Source of the DNA: Paenibacillus uliginis N3/975
Lineage (GTDB): Bacteria; Bacillota; Bacilli; Paenibacillales; Paenibacillaceae
NCBI RefSeq assembly: GCF_900177425.1
Contig: NZ_LT840184.1
Coordinates: 140,308-204,307, forward strand
Length of the DNA: 64,000 nt
Direction: 5' to 3'
Positions 1 through 8,240 of the stretch are shown in pieces. Position numbers and translations under genes: made by a program. Under the pieces are notes generated by a model. It worked only from the letters and a program-made list of their open reading frames with translations, did no database searches and was not told the DNA's origin. Numbering within the stretch: the first letter of the stretch is position 1; the number at the start of each line of letters is the position of its first letter.

Positions 1-86
1 GTATTCGTTCCTATAAAGATGCCATACTTCAGAAAGATCGTCAAGCTGGCAACTATCTAGTACAAAAAAAATCCCCGAGCATATAA
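1..86 (+). CDS. Possible C-terminal end of an unidentified gene (partial)
   Basis: An open frame enters from the left edge (frame starting at base 3) and stops with TAA at 84-86. It gives 27 hydrophilic residues with a charged composition (KDAILQKDRQ) that looks protein-like. It would converge on uxuB, which ends at 112. Too little is visible to name it, and another frame is also open here for 19 codons, so this is a weak call. Confidence 0.25.
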   Translation, partial: IRSYKDAILQKDRQAGNYLVQKKSPSI

Positions 87-111
87 GCTCAGAGAGTAAG
101 GCTGGTTAATG

Positions 112-984
112 CTACACGCCGGAATAAGCCATAAATCCGCCGTCCACGGGGATAACGGTTCCTGTTACGAATCCGGATGTGTGCTCATCCACCAACCAGA
201 GGACCGTGCCTAGCAGATCTTCCGGCACGCCAAACCGCCTCATGGGGGTATGGGTAATAATTTTATGAGAGCGTTCGGTCAATGAGCCGTCTTCATGAGT
301 CAGCAGATTGCGGTTCTGCTCTGTCAGGAAGAACCCTGGTGCAATGGCGTTGACCCGAATGCCGGACTCGGCGAGATGCACAGCCAGCCACTGGGTGAAG
401 TTGTTGATTGCCGCCTTCGCTGCACTGTAGGCAGGCACCTTGGTCATCGGCGACGGTGCGCTCATCGATGAAACGTTGAGCACGACTGCGCCCGGACGGC
501 CGACCATACTATGACCGAATATTTGCGTCGGGATAAGCGTACCGATGAAATTCAGCTCCATAACACTCCGGAACCCGGGAACGCTGAGGTCAAAAAAGGT
601 GGATACCTCAGGCATCTCCAAATCCTCCGGCCGAAAAATTTCGTTTGTTGTATTGGCATCCTTGTGATTGCCGCCGGCTCCGTTAATAAGAATATCGCAC
701 GGTCCCAGCAGCTCACGTACCGACTGCTCTGCATGGCGCACGCTGTCTGCATCGGTGACGTCGCATAGGGCAGCAACCGCTTCGCCGCCTGCTGCCTTTA
801 TCTCGCCTGCAACGAGTTGGCCTTTCTCCACTGTTCGGTTCAGCACAGCTACTTTAACGCCCTGGCGGCCCAGCTCCAGTGCCATTGCGCGGCATAAGAC
901 ACCGGAACCGCCTGTTACAACGGCTACTTTTCCTTCAAGAGCATGATGCTTCGGAAGCTTCGTGATCTGCGGAGATTCATTCAT
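112..984 (-). CDS. uxuB: SDR-type fructuronate reductase (D-mannonate oxidoreductase)
   Basis: Short-chain dehydrogenase of about 290 residues that should reduce fructuronate to mannonate with NAD(P)H in cytoplasmic glucuronate catabolism. Visible are the N-terminal Rossmann motif TGGSGVL (about residues 25-31), the NGAGG region, and the catalytic Ser (NVSSMS) followed by YSAAK. The C-terminus has the usual VTGTVIPVDGG. The start at 984 is chosen because AGGAGG lies just upstream and the ATG overlaps the uxuA stop as ATGA, implying translational coupling. In Bacillus subtilis the uxuB product is also an SDR rather than the long-chain enzyme of enteric bacteria, so the operon position decides the substrate. 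Another SDR activity cannot be excluded from sequence alone. Confidence 0.85.
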   Translation of the reverse strand: MNESPQITKLPKHHALEGKVAVVTGGSGVLCRAMALELGRQGVKVAVLNRTVEKGQLVAGEIKAAGGEAVAALCDVTDADSVRHAEQSVRELLGPCDILINGAGGNHKDANTTNEIFRPEDLEMPEVSTFFDLSVPGFRSVMELNFIGTLIPTQIFGHSMVGRPGAVVLNVSSMSAPSPMTKVPAYSAAKAAINNFTQWLAVHLAESGIRVNAIAPGFFLTEQNRNLLTHEDGSLTERSHKIITHTPMRRFGVPEDLLGTVLWLVDEHTSGFVTGTVIPVDGGFMAYSGV

Positions 985-2072
985 ACGGTGGAAGCCTCCT
1001 TTTCCTTGGCGATTCTGGACCTCCCCAAGGAATCCCATACACCCCATAAATACATGATGCCGAGTGCGCGGTCATACAGTCCGTATCCCGGCCGGCACTC
1101 CTCACCCCAGATATGACGTCCGTGATCGGGTCTGCAGTATCCATTGAAATCGTTGTCATTATAGGCTTTAACAATGCCTGCGATATCAACGGTTCCATCC
1201 TGCGTCCGGTGTGACGTCTCGATGAAATCTCCGTTATCGAATACGCGCACGTTACGGATATGTGTAAACGGAATCCGATCATGGAATTCATGGATCATCC
1301 CGATGATATCATTCTCAGGATTCGCTCCGAGAGACCCACTGCACAGCGTTACGCTGTTCGCCGGACTGTCGTATAGCTTCAAGAATCTGCGGATATTATC
1401 CTGACTCGTAATGACACGAGGTAGTCCAAAGATCGGCCAAGGCGGGTCATCCGGGTGAATCGCCATTCGAATACCGCACTGCTCTGCCGCCGGAATGACA
1501 GCGTTCAGGAAATACTCTAGGTTGTTCCACAAATCTTCTTCCGTCATGTTCCGGTAGGCCTCGAACAGGGAAGTTAAATGAGCAAGGCGCTCCGGTTCCC
1601 AGCCGGGCATGGTCAGTGCACTGTTGTCATTAATGTTACGCACCAGCTCCATCGGATCAATGCCGTGAATCAATGCTTTTTCGAAAAAGAGTGCCGTTGA
1701 TCCGTCGCCAGCAGCCCTATGCAGATCCGTACGCACCCAGTCAAACACCGGCATGAAGTTGTAACAGATGACTTTGACACCGACCTGCGCCAGCTTTTCC
1801 ATCGTGCGGATGTAGTTGGTTATGTAGTGATCGCGGGAAGGAAGGCCAAGCTTAATGTCCTCGTGCACATTCACACTTTCAACTACATCCAGATGAAGTC
1901 CGTACGCTTCTGCTTGTTTATGGACTTCCTGAATCCGTTCCATCGGCCATTCCTCACCGACCGGGATATCGTGCAGTGCCCATACGATGCCTTCTACGCC
2001 GGGAATTTGTCTGATCTGGTCAAGCGTGACCGTATCATTGCCATCGCCGAACCAGCGGAATACCATACGCAT
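981..2072 (-). CDS. uxuA: Mannonate dehydratase
   Basis: Dehydrates D-mannonate to 2-keto-3-deoxygluconate, the step after fructuronate reduction. The N-terminus (FRWFGDGNDTVTLDQIRQ, then GIVWALHDIP) and the HPDDPPWP block at mid-protein, which carries metal-binding residues of the TIM-barrel enzyme, are characteristic. Length (363 residues) fits the family. The ATG at 2072 is preferred over an upstream in-frame start because the protein begins there in known homologues and a GGCGGTGGA stretch precedes it. It lies 40 bases after the gntR stop and overlaps uxuB by four bases, so gntR-uxuA-uxuB is one transcription unit. Confidence 0.92.
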   Translation of the reverse strand: MRMVFRWFGDGNDTVTLDQIRQIPGVEGIVWALHDIPVGEEWPMERIQEVHKQAEAYGLHLDVVESVNVHEDIKLGLPSRDHYITNYIRTMEKLAQVGVKVICYNFMPVFDWVRTDLHRAAGDGSTALFFEKALIHGIDPMELVRNINDNSALTMPGWEPERLAHLTSLFEAYRNMTEEDLWNNLEYFLNAVIPAAEQCGIRMAIHPDDPPWPIFGLPRVITSQDNIRRFLKLYDSPANSVTLCSGSLGANPENDIIGMIHEFHDRIPFTHIRNVRVFDNGDFIETSHRTQDGTVDIAGIVKAYNDNDFNGYCRPDHGRHIWGEECRPGYGLYDRALGIMYLWGVWDSLGRSRIAKEKEASTV

Positions 2073-2112
2073 TTTTCCACCGCCTCTTCCATATAGGATT
2101 CGAAACAAACCC

Positions 2113-2793
2113 TTATATTTTAAAATAATCCGGGTGCTTCTCCTTAAGCACGGTCAAATTCGAGATGATCAGGCTCAAATGCTCCTGCATGACACGCTCG
2201 GCATAATCACTGTCATGTCTGCGGATCGCGTCAGCCATTACCCGGTGCTGCTCATACAGGTGGCCCCAATGCGGATCAGCAGACAGCCATAGCATCCGGC
2301 TTCGGTTCAGGTGAGCGTTCATCTGCTGAATGACGTTCCAGGTTCCTTGCTTGCGGCAGCCTTCGAATAAAATCCGGTGAAATGCCTCATCCAGCTCGAA
2401 CATTTGCTTGCCGTCGTGCCGCTCAATGCTTTCCTTCTGCTGTGCCAGATTGGCTTCTAGCTCTGCGAGTTTATCCTCTGGGAAAGATTCGCAGGCAAGC
2501 CGGATGACCGCCTTCTCCAACTGCTCTCGCATGAAACGCGCTTCCTCGACGAGCTCGGGATCTATAAGCGACACCCGGGTTCCCCGCTGCGGCAGCACCA
2601 GCACCAATCCTTCTTGGGCCAGGCGGACAAAGCTTTCACGGACCGGTGTACGGCTTACGTCGAAGGCAAGGGACATCTCCTTCTCGGACAGCGTCGTCCC
2701 TGGCGGAAGCTCCAGGCTCACAATCTGCTGCTTCAGCTTGTTGTACACGATATTTCCGGCTGATCCGGGCTGCATACGCAAAGAATTTTCCAC
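2113..2793 (-). CDS. GntR/FCD-family repressor of the uronate genes
   Basis: A 226-residue regulator with an N-terminal winged helix (LPPGTTLSEKEMSLAF, then SRTPVRESFVRLAQEGLV) and an all-helical FCD effector domain with metal-binding type His residues (FHRILFE, EQHRVM, MQEHLSL). It probably senses a uronate intermediate and represses both divergent units. The GTG at 2793 is the likely start: AGGAGG sits 8 bases before it, whereas the GTG three codons upstream overlaps the ribosome site itself. A perfect palindrome lies immediately upstream (2812-2845). The role is inferred from neighbours uxuA, uxuB and uxaC and the family of ExuR/UxuR-type regulators. Confidence 0.85.
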   Translation of the reverse strand: MENSLRMQPGSAGNIVYNKLKQQIVSLELPPGTTLSEKEMSLAFDVSRTPVRESFVRLAQEGLVLVLPQRGTRVSLIDPELVEEARFMREQLEKAVIRLACESFPEDKLAELEANLAQQKESIERHDGKQMFELDEAFHRILFEGCRKQGTWNVIQQMNAHLNRSRMLWLSADPHWGHLYEQHRVMADAIRRHDSDYAERVMQEHLSLIISNLTVLKEKHPDYFKI

Positions 2794-2811
2794 TTGAATC
2801 ACCTCCTGTCA

Positions 2812-2845
2812 TTCCATACTACCATACTTGTATGGTAGTATGGAA
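2812..2845. promoter_or_regulatory. 34-bp perfect palindromic operator between gntR and uxaC
   Basis: Two exact 16-base arms (TTCCATACTACCATAC and its complement) flank a TT centre. Each arm also contains the direct repeat GTATGG-TA-GTATGG. It sits between the divergent gntR and uxaC starts, so one GntR-type dimer, or two side by side, could control both directions. Confidence 0.75.
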
Positions 2846-2881
2846 CTGATTATTCAGACAAAATCGTGGGAGGGAACAAGT

Positions 2882-4285
2882 ATGAGTCGTTTCGATACAG
2901 AATCATTGTTGCTCACCAGTAAAAGCGCTCGAAAGCTTTATTACGATTATGCTGCGGAAATGCCTGTTTTTGATTATCACAACCATTTGAACCCGCAAGA
3001 TATTGCCGAGAATCGCCAGTTCCGCAATTTGACGGAAATGTGGCTGGATGGGGACCATTATAAATGGAGAGCTCTGCGCTGGCTTGGTATAGACGAAGAG
3101 CTAATTACAGGAAATGCCCCCGATAAAGACAAGTTTATGGTTTGGGCCAAAAGTGTCCCGCGTATGGCTGGAAATCCGCTGTACCATTGGACACATTTGG
3201 AGCTGTCCCGTTATTTTGGCATACAAGAGAGGTTGACTGAGCACAATGCGGAGGAAGTGTGGGACCGCTGTAACGAGCGGCTGCAGGATCCATCTCTGCG
3301 TGCAGCAGGCATACTGGAGAAGTTTAAGATCAAGGTGGCTTGCACGACCGATGATCCCATAGACAATCTCGAATTCCACCGGAGTATCAGAAATAACCCC
3401 GACATCAAAACGGTTGTCACTCCGGCTTTTCGCCCTGACCGGGTTCTGGATATTACACATACCGGATTTGCTGGATATGTACAGGAACTGGGAGAGTCCG
3501 CTAATGTAACGGTCGATACCTATGCGGGACTCATTGACGGATTGGAGAAGCGAATTTCTTACTTTCACGAGCAAGGGTGCCGCCTGTCGGATCACGGGTT
3601 TGGTGCTTTTCCGTATACAGCTGCTACAGAAAAGGAAGCAGCGGAAATTTACAGCAAAGCAATGCAAGGAGTGGCCATTACATCCGAAGAGGAAGGTAAA
3701 TACCGCACCTTTACTTTGTTGGCGCTCGGCCGGATGTATTGCGCCCGTGGATGGGCTATGCAGCTGCATATCGGAGCGATCCGTAACAACAACGCGCGAA
3801 TGTTCGCTAAGCTTGGTAAGGACAGCGGGTATGACTCCATTCTCGACTTTCATTTAGCAGCATCATTGAACGCGTTTTTGAGTGAGCTGGATCGGAAGCA
3901 TGAACTGCCCAAAACGATTGTCTACAGCCTGTACCCGGCACAGTATGAAATGATCGCTGCCACCATTGGCAACTTTCAATCCTCAGAAGTTGAAGGGAAG
4001 CTTCAGCTCGGTTCGGCCTGGTGGTTCCATGATCAGAAGGAAGGTATGCTCCAGCAGCTGAAGGCCTTATCCTCGATCGGTCTAATCAGTACCTTTGTTG
4101 GCATGCTGACCGACTCCCGCAGTTTTATGTCCTTCCCGCGTCATGAATATTTCCGCCGAGTCCTGTGTGGTCTGTTTGGGGAGTGGATCAAAGATGGTGA
4201 GTTACCGGCGGATTATGATTATATTGGTGGCATCATCCAGGATATTTGCTACAGGAACGCTGAACGCTATTTTGAGATCCGGTGA
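2882..4285 (+). CDS. uxaC: Glucuronate isomerase
   Basis: Converts glucuronate to fructuronate (and galacturonate to tagaturonate), the entry step of the pathway completed by uxuB and uxuA on the other strand. The 467-residue protein has the family signature FDYHNHLNPQDIAEN near the N-terminus, with the metal-binding HNH, and the conserved C-terminal region GMLTDSRSFMSFPRHEYFRR. The ATG at 2882 is chosen because GGGAGGG precedes it by a normal distance; the longer frame runs back through the palindromic operator. It is transcribed alone, divergent from gntR. No kdgK/kdgA genes or uronate transporter are in the window. Confidence 0.95.
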   Translation: MSRFDTESLLLTSKSARKLYYDYAAEMPVFDYHNHLNPQDIAENRQFRNLTEMWLDGDHYKWRALRWLGIDEELITGNAPDKDKFMVWAKSVPRMAGNPLYHWTHLELSRYFGIQERLTEHNAEEVWDRCNERLQDPSLRAAGILEKFKIKVACTTDDPIDNLEFHRSIRNNPDIKTVVTPAFRPDRVLDITHTGFAGYVQELGESANVTVDTYAGLIDGLEKRISYFHEQGCRLSDHGFGAFPYTAATEKEAAEIYSKAMQGVAITSEEEGKYRTFTLLALGRMYCARGWAMQLHIGAIRNNNARMFAKLGKDSGYDSILDFHLAASLNAFLSELDRKHELPKTIVYSLYPAQYEMIAATIGNFQSSEVEGKLQLGSAWWFHDQKEGMLQQLKALSSIGLISTFVGMLTDSRSFMSFPRHEYFRRVLCGLFGEWIKDGELPADYDYIGGIIQDICYRNAERYFEIR

Positions 4286-4390
4286 CAATTTTACCGTGAT
4301 AATGAACAATAGACGTACAATTATAAACGATTACTATATTGCCGTAGTTCAGAAGTCTGCAGAAACCCGGGAATATTTTCTTAATAGTAG

Positions 4391-4409
4391 ATAGGGTGGG
4401 GGGCTATAT
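4391..4409 (+). promoter_or_regulatory. CsoR-like operator before the glutaredoxin gene
   Basis: The stretch ATAGGGTGGGGGGCTATAT closely matches the G-rich site in the copZ promoter (ATAGGGTAGGGGGGTA, 5303-5318). It lies about 55 bases before the glutaredoxin start, next to a TATGAT -10 candidate (4407-4412); no good -35 is visible. This places the glutaredoxin gene in the copper regulon by inference. Confidence 0.6.
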
Positions 4410-4463
4410 GATATGATGAAACTCAATAACGGATGTTTCATTATTCTTTAAGGAGGCCTTCCC

Positions 4464-4709
4464 ATGAAAAAGCTGAAAGTGGAAGTATATACAACGCCAA
4501 CCTGTGAAGACTGCAGAAACTTCAAGAAATTTTTGAATGACCATGAGATAAGCTATAAGGAATATAGTATCGCCAATGAGCCGAAATATGCTGACGAGCT
4601 CCGCAAACGTTCCGGAAAGACGCTTGTTCCTACGATATACATTAATGATCAAGTGTTTTTTGGTTTTGTGTTTAACCGACAGGAGATTGAAAAGCTGCTG
4701 TTAGGCTAA
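4464..4709 (+). CDS. Glutaredoxin-like thiol protein (NrdH/Grx family)
   Basis: An 81-residue cytoplasmic protein with a single thioredoxin fold: beta strand VEVYTTPTC, redox motif CEDC (residues 14-17), the cis-proline segment LVPTIYIND and a C-terminal helix. This length and motif fit the small glutaredoxin/NrdH group rather than thioredoxin. It may reduce disulfides or bind Cu(I). AAGGAGG lies 7 bases upstream of the ATG. It stands alone between uxaC and csoR, and a G-rich CsoR-type site precedes it, suggesting copper induction. No nrd genes are nearby, so a role as ribonucleotide reductase electron donor is not supported by context. Confidence 0.75.
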   Translation: MKKLKVEVYTTPTCEDCRNFKKFLNDHEISYKEYSIANEPKYADELRKRSGKTLVPTIYINDQVFFGFVFNRQEIEKLLLG

Positions 4710-4837
4710 ACATAATCAAGGATAGGTTTAGGCGGTTGTTTTTATCAAATCTTTAAAGATCCAGCAGATATGTCAGGCATCTATACGGATAGACAGCTGT
4801 TATTATAAAATATGTATACCAGAGAGGGGGATCACAA

Positions 4838-5161
4838 GTGACTGCAGAAAATCAATCACATGCGTCATGTGCAGTTCCAGGTGAACGCAAAAGCCATCAT
4901 TCCGACAAAACTAAAAACAATCTGATCAGTCGGTTGAATCGGATTGAAGGTCAAATCCGCGGAGTAAAAGGGCTTATCGAGAAAGATACTTACTGTGATG
5001 ATGTGTTAAACCAGATTTCATCGATCCAGTCAGCGCTGAACGGTGTCGGTAAGCTGCTGTTGGAGCATCACATGAAGAGCTGCGTGATCGAGAGAATTCA
5101 GGAAGGCGACGATGAAGTTATTTCAGAACTTCTGGTCACCATGCATAAGTTGATGAAATAA
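4838..5161 (+). CDS. csoR: CsoR-family copper-sensing repressor
   Basis: A 107-residue all-helical repressor that releases DNA when it binds Cu(I). The family core starts at LISRLNRIEGQIRG and the ligand triad is present: Cys53, His78 and Cys82 (C-x24-H-x3-C), the pattern of true CsoR rather than the FrmR or CstR variants. The N-terminal 25 residues are an extra Cys/His-rich tail (C11, H8, H20, H21). Translation starts at GTG after GAGAGGGGG. It precedes copZ-copA, whose promoter carries a matching G-rich operator, so autoregulated control of the copper genes is the straightforward reading. A hairpin terminator follows. Confidence 0.92.
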   Translation: MTAENQSHASCAVPGERKSHHSDKTKNNLISRLNRIEGQIRGVKGLIEKDTYCDDVLNQISSIQSALNGVGKLLLEHHMKSCVIERIQEGDDEVISELLVTMHKLMK

Positions 5162-5237
5162 GTTTAATTGATTAGAGAAGGCGTAAAGCTGTGTAAAGGG
5201 AAGTACCCGGAACTGCTGATATAAGCGCGTGTATCGT

Positions 5238-5271
5238 CTGCCACCCATTTTCGGTGTGGCAGTATTATTTT
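5238..5271 (+). terminator. Terminator after csoR
   Basis: CTGCCACCC and GGTGTGGCAG form a short stem with one bulged base, followed by TATTATTTT. It separates csoR from copZA, which then needs its own promoter at 5294. Confidence 0.6.
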
Positions 5272-5293
5272 ACAGGAATATGAAATTTATTGC

Positions 5294-5323
5294 TTGACAA
5301 ATATAGGGTAGGGGGGTAAACTA
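5294..5323 (+). promoter_or_regulatory. copZA promoter with embedded CsoR operator
   Basis: TTGACA (5294-5299), a 17-base spacer and TAAACT (5317-5322) form a sigma-A promoter. The spacer is filled by ATATAGGGTAGGGGGG, which resembles known CsoR sites, so a bound repressor would block polymerase. The remaining 5324-5525 is a roughly 190-base untranslated leader without a convincing ORF. Confidence 0.75.
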
Positions 5324-5525
5324 CAAAATGTAAAGAGTTGAAAATGTCAACCGCCCAGAACATGAAGCTAGACAACAGCTTAGATAGATAACAAGTATAA
5401 GCGGCAGATAGCACGATAACGATAAAGTCAGCAAGCTGCAAATGATGAATCTTTGGGTTGAAGACTCGATAACTTACAGGTTTCTGTTTAGATTAAATAA
5501 TCTATTTTGAAGAGGAGAGATTATA

Positions 5526-5726
5526 ATGCAGAACGTTACGCTTAATGTAACAGGAATGTCGTGCGGACACTGTGTCAATTCCATAGAAGGTGCAGTTAAA
5601 GAGCTCGGAGCCCATGCAAAGGTAAATCTCGGTGAAGGTACGGTTGCTGTAGAATACGATGAAAGCAAGCTGACGCTTGAAATGGTAAAACAAACGATTG
5701 AGGAGCAGGGTTACAGTATTGTCTAA
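5526..5726 (+). CDS. copZ: Copper chaperone CopZ
   Basis: A 66-residue heavy-metal-associated domain that carries Cu(I) to the CopA ATPase. The metal site is GMSCGHC (Cys13 and Cys16), followed by the second helix and the strand GTVAVEYDESKLTLE typical of the ferredoxin-like HMA fold. Its ribosome site AGGAGAG is well placed. It is the first gene downstream of the CsoR-controlled promoter and lies 44 bases before copA, so the two are cotranscribed. Confidence 0.95.
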   Translation: MQNVTLNVTGMSCGHCVNSIEGAVKELGAHAKVNLGEGTVAVEYDESKLTLEMVKQTIEEQGYSIV

Positions 5727-5770
5727 TTGCCCTGACCCTACTGCAGACTGAAAAGAGGTGGGATTAGCAC

Positions 5771-8212
5771 ATGGGAGTAACAAATGAGTCACTTCAAAAA
5801 GAAATGAAAAAAACGACTTTACAGCTAACGGGTATGACCTGTGCGGCATGCGCGAACCGGATTGAAAAAGGTCTGTCCAAGATGGAAGGCGTACAGGAAG
5901 CGAATGTGAATTTTGCGCTGGAAAGAGCGGCGGTAACCTTCGATCCGAAGGTCGTCAACGTTCAGCAGATGGAAGAGAAGATTGAGAAACTCGGTTATGG
6001 TACGCTTCAAGAGACTGCGGATTTGCAACTCGTTGGCATGTACTGTGCAGCCTGTGCCGTCAAGATTGAGAAGGTTGTAGGAAAAATGCCCGGCGTCTCT
6101 AACTCGGCAGTAAACTTTGCGATGGAAAGTCTCCGGGTGGAGTACAATCCGGCGGAAGTAAGCATTCCGGATATTCAACAGCGTATCGATAAGCTTGGAT
6201 ATCAGGCGATGCCCAAGGAAGATCAGCAAGATAAGTCAGAACACCGGGAACTTGAGATCAAGAAGCAAAAGCGCAAACTGCTGATCTCGGCTCTTCTGTC
6301 ACTGCCGCTGCTCTGGTCCATGGTGAGTCACTTCTCGTTTACATCATGGCTCTGGATACCGGATATATTTATGAATCCGTGGTTCCAATTAATATTGGCA
6401 ACGCCGGTACAGTTCTATATTGGTAAGCAGTTTTATGTGGGAGCCTATACGGCTCTGCGCAACAAAAGCGCGAATATGGATGTATTGATAGCCCTTGGTA
6501 CGTCCGCGGCTTATTTCTACAGTCTGTATTTGACCATAGATTGGTTCATTGCGGGAGCGGATGCTCACCACGGACCTGCGATGTATTATGAGACGAGTGC
6601 CATTCTGATCACACTTGTGCTGCTCGGCAAGCTGTTTGAGACTTTAGCTAAAGGGCGGACCTCGGAAGCGATCAAGTCGCTGATGGGTCTTCAGGCGAAG
6701 ACAGCAGTGGTCGTCCGTGACGGTCAGGAGATGTCCATTCCAGTAGAGCAGGTGCTCCGTGGTGATATGGTCATCATCAAGCCGGGTGAGAAGATTCCGG
6801 TAGATGGCGAAGTGTTGGAGGGAATCTCAGCGGTTGATGAATCGATGCTGACCGGTGAGAGCATTCCAATAGAGAAGAAGGCTGGCGACGTTGTCATCGG
6901 AGCAACGTTGAACAAGAACGGCAGACTGATGATTAAAGCGACCAAAGTCGGTAAGGATACAGCACTTGCACAAATCATCAGGGTTGTGGAAGAGGCACAG
7001 GGCTCTAAAGCGAAAATCCAGCGGGTTGCTGACGTGATCTCGGGTGTATTTGTCCCGATTGTTGTAGGTATAGCGATTGTATCGTTCTTGATATGGTTCT
7101 TCCTGGTGACACCGGGCGACTTCGCCCGCTCGCTGGAAATTGCGATTGCCGTTCTGGTCATTGCCTGCCCTTGTGCATTGGGTCTTGCAACACCAACCTC
7201 TATCATGGCCGGTTCCGGACGTGCAGCAGAGTTGGGTGTCCTGTTTAAAGGCGGGGAGCATTTGGAGTCCACGCACAAAATCGATACGATCATCCTCGAC
7301 AAAACCGGTACGGTTACGAAAGGGAAACCGGAACTTACGGATGTTGAGGTCAATGGAATAGATGAATTGCAGTTCAAACGATTGGTTGGCGCGGCTGAGA
7401 AAAACTCCGAGCATCCGTTGGCGGAAGCCATAGTTGCAGGCATAACTGGTGAAGGCACAACTCTTCCGGCAACGGAACAGTTCGAAGCGATTCCCGGCTA
7501 CGGTATTCGTGCCGTAGTAGAAGGCCACACCGTGCTGGTTGGAACACGGAAGCTGATGAATCAGCATCAGATTGGAATCGGTGAGGCTGACACCCGGATG
7601 TCCCAACTGGAGACAGAGGGCAAAACGGCTATGCTTGCAGCTGTGGATGGTCAATATGCGGGTCTTGTAGCCGTAGCTGATACGATCAAAGAAACGTCCA
7701 GAGAAGCAGTCGCTAGGCTGAAAGGTATGGGCATTGATGTCATTATGATTACCGGGGACAACGAACGTACTGCTCAGGCGATCGCCAAGCAGGCAGGCAT
7801 TGACCATGTCCGTGCAGAGGTACTTCCGGAGGGGAAAGCGGAAGAAGTTAAGAAATTACAGCAACAAGGCAAAAAAGTGGCAATGGTTGGAGATGGTATC
7901 AACGATGCGCCGGCATTGGCCATGGCGGATATCGGGATGGCGATTGGCACAGGTACGGACGTTGCAATGGAAGCGGCTGACGTTACGCTGATGAAGGGCG
8001 ATCTGAACAGCATTCCAGACGCTATCTATATGAGCCGCAAAACGATGTCGAACATTCGCCAGAACTTTATCTGGGCGCTCGGATACAACTCTTTGGGCAT
8101 ACCGATTGCCGCATTCGGCCTTCTGGCTCCTTGGGTTGCCGGTGCGGCGATGGCACTGAGCTCGGTATCGGTCGTATTGAATGCGCTCAGACTGCAACGG
8201 ATGAAGGTGTAA
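5771..8212 (+). CDS. copA: Cu(I)-exporting P1B-type ATPase
   Basis: An 813-residue membrane pump that expels Cu(I) using ATP. In order: two N-terminal HMA domains (GMTCAAC with Cys24/Cys27, and GMYCAAC near residue 95), a membrane region, the actuator motif TGES, the transmembrane metal motif CPC (Cys466-Pro-Cys468), the phosphorylated Asp510 in DKTGT, the HP motif (SEHPLAEA), and GDGINDAPAL before the last two membrane helices. Length and order match Bacillus CopA. The AAAGAGGTGG ribosome site precedes the ATG. It is downstream of copZ in the CsoR-controlled operon, and the frameshifted siroheme-type gene follows after 28 bases. Confidence 0.96.
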   Translation: MGVTNESLQKEMKKTTLQLTGMTCAACANRIEKGLSKMEGVQEANVNFALERAAVTFDPKVVNVQQMEEKIEKLGYGTLQETADLQLVGMYCAACAVKIEKVVGKMPGVSNSAVNFAMESLRVEYNPAEVSIPDIQQRIDKLGYQAMPKEDQQDKSEHRELEIKKQKRKLLISALLSLPLLWSMVSHFSFTSWLWIPDIFMNPWFQLILATPVQFYIGKQFYVGAYTALRNKSANMDVLIALGTSAAYFYSLYLTIDWFIAGADAHHGPAMYYETSAILITLVLLGKLFETLAKGRTSEAIKSLMGLQAKTAVVVRDGQEMSIPVEQVLRGDMVIIKPGEKIPVDGEVLEGISAVDESMLTGESIPIEKKAGDVVIGATLNKNGRLMIKATKVGKDTALAQIIRVVEEAQGSKAKIQRVADVISGVFVPIVVGIAIVSFLIWFFLVTPGDFARSLEIAIAVLVIACPCALGLATPTSIMAGSGRAAELGVLFKGGEHLESTHKIDTIILDKTGTVTKGKPELTDVEVNGIDELQFKRLVGAAEKNSEHPLAEAIVAGITGEGTTLPATEQFEAIPGYGIRAVVEGHTVLVGTRKLMNQHQIGIGEADTRMSQLETEGKTAMLAAVDGQYAGLVAVADTIKETSREAVARLKGMGIDVIMITGDNERTAQAIAKQAGIDHVRAEVLPEGKAEEVKKLQQQGKKVAMVGDGINDAPALAMADIGMAIGTGTDVAMEAADVTLMKGDLNSIPDAIYMSRKTMSNIRQNFIWALGYNSLGIPIAAFGLLAPWVAGAAMALSSVSVVLNALRLQRMKV

Positions 8213-8240
8213 ACACAGCGCGAATGGGAGTTGGGGAGAA

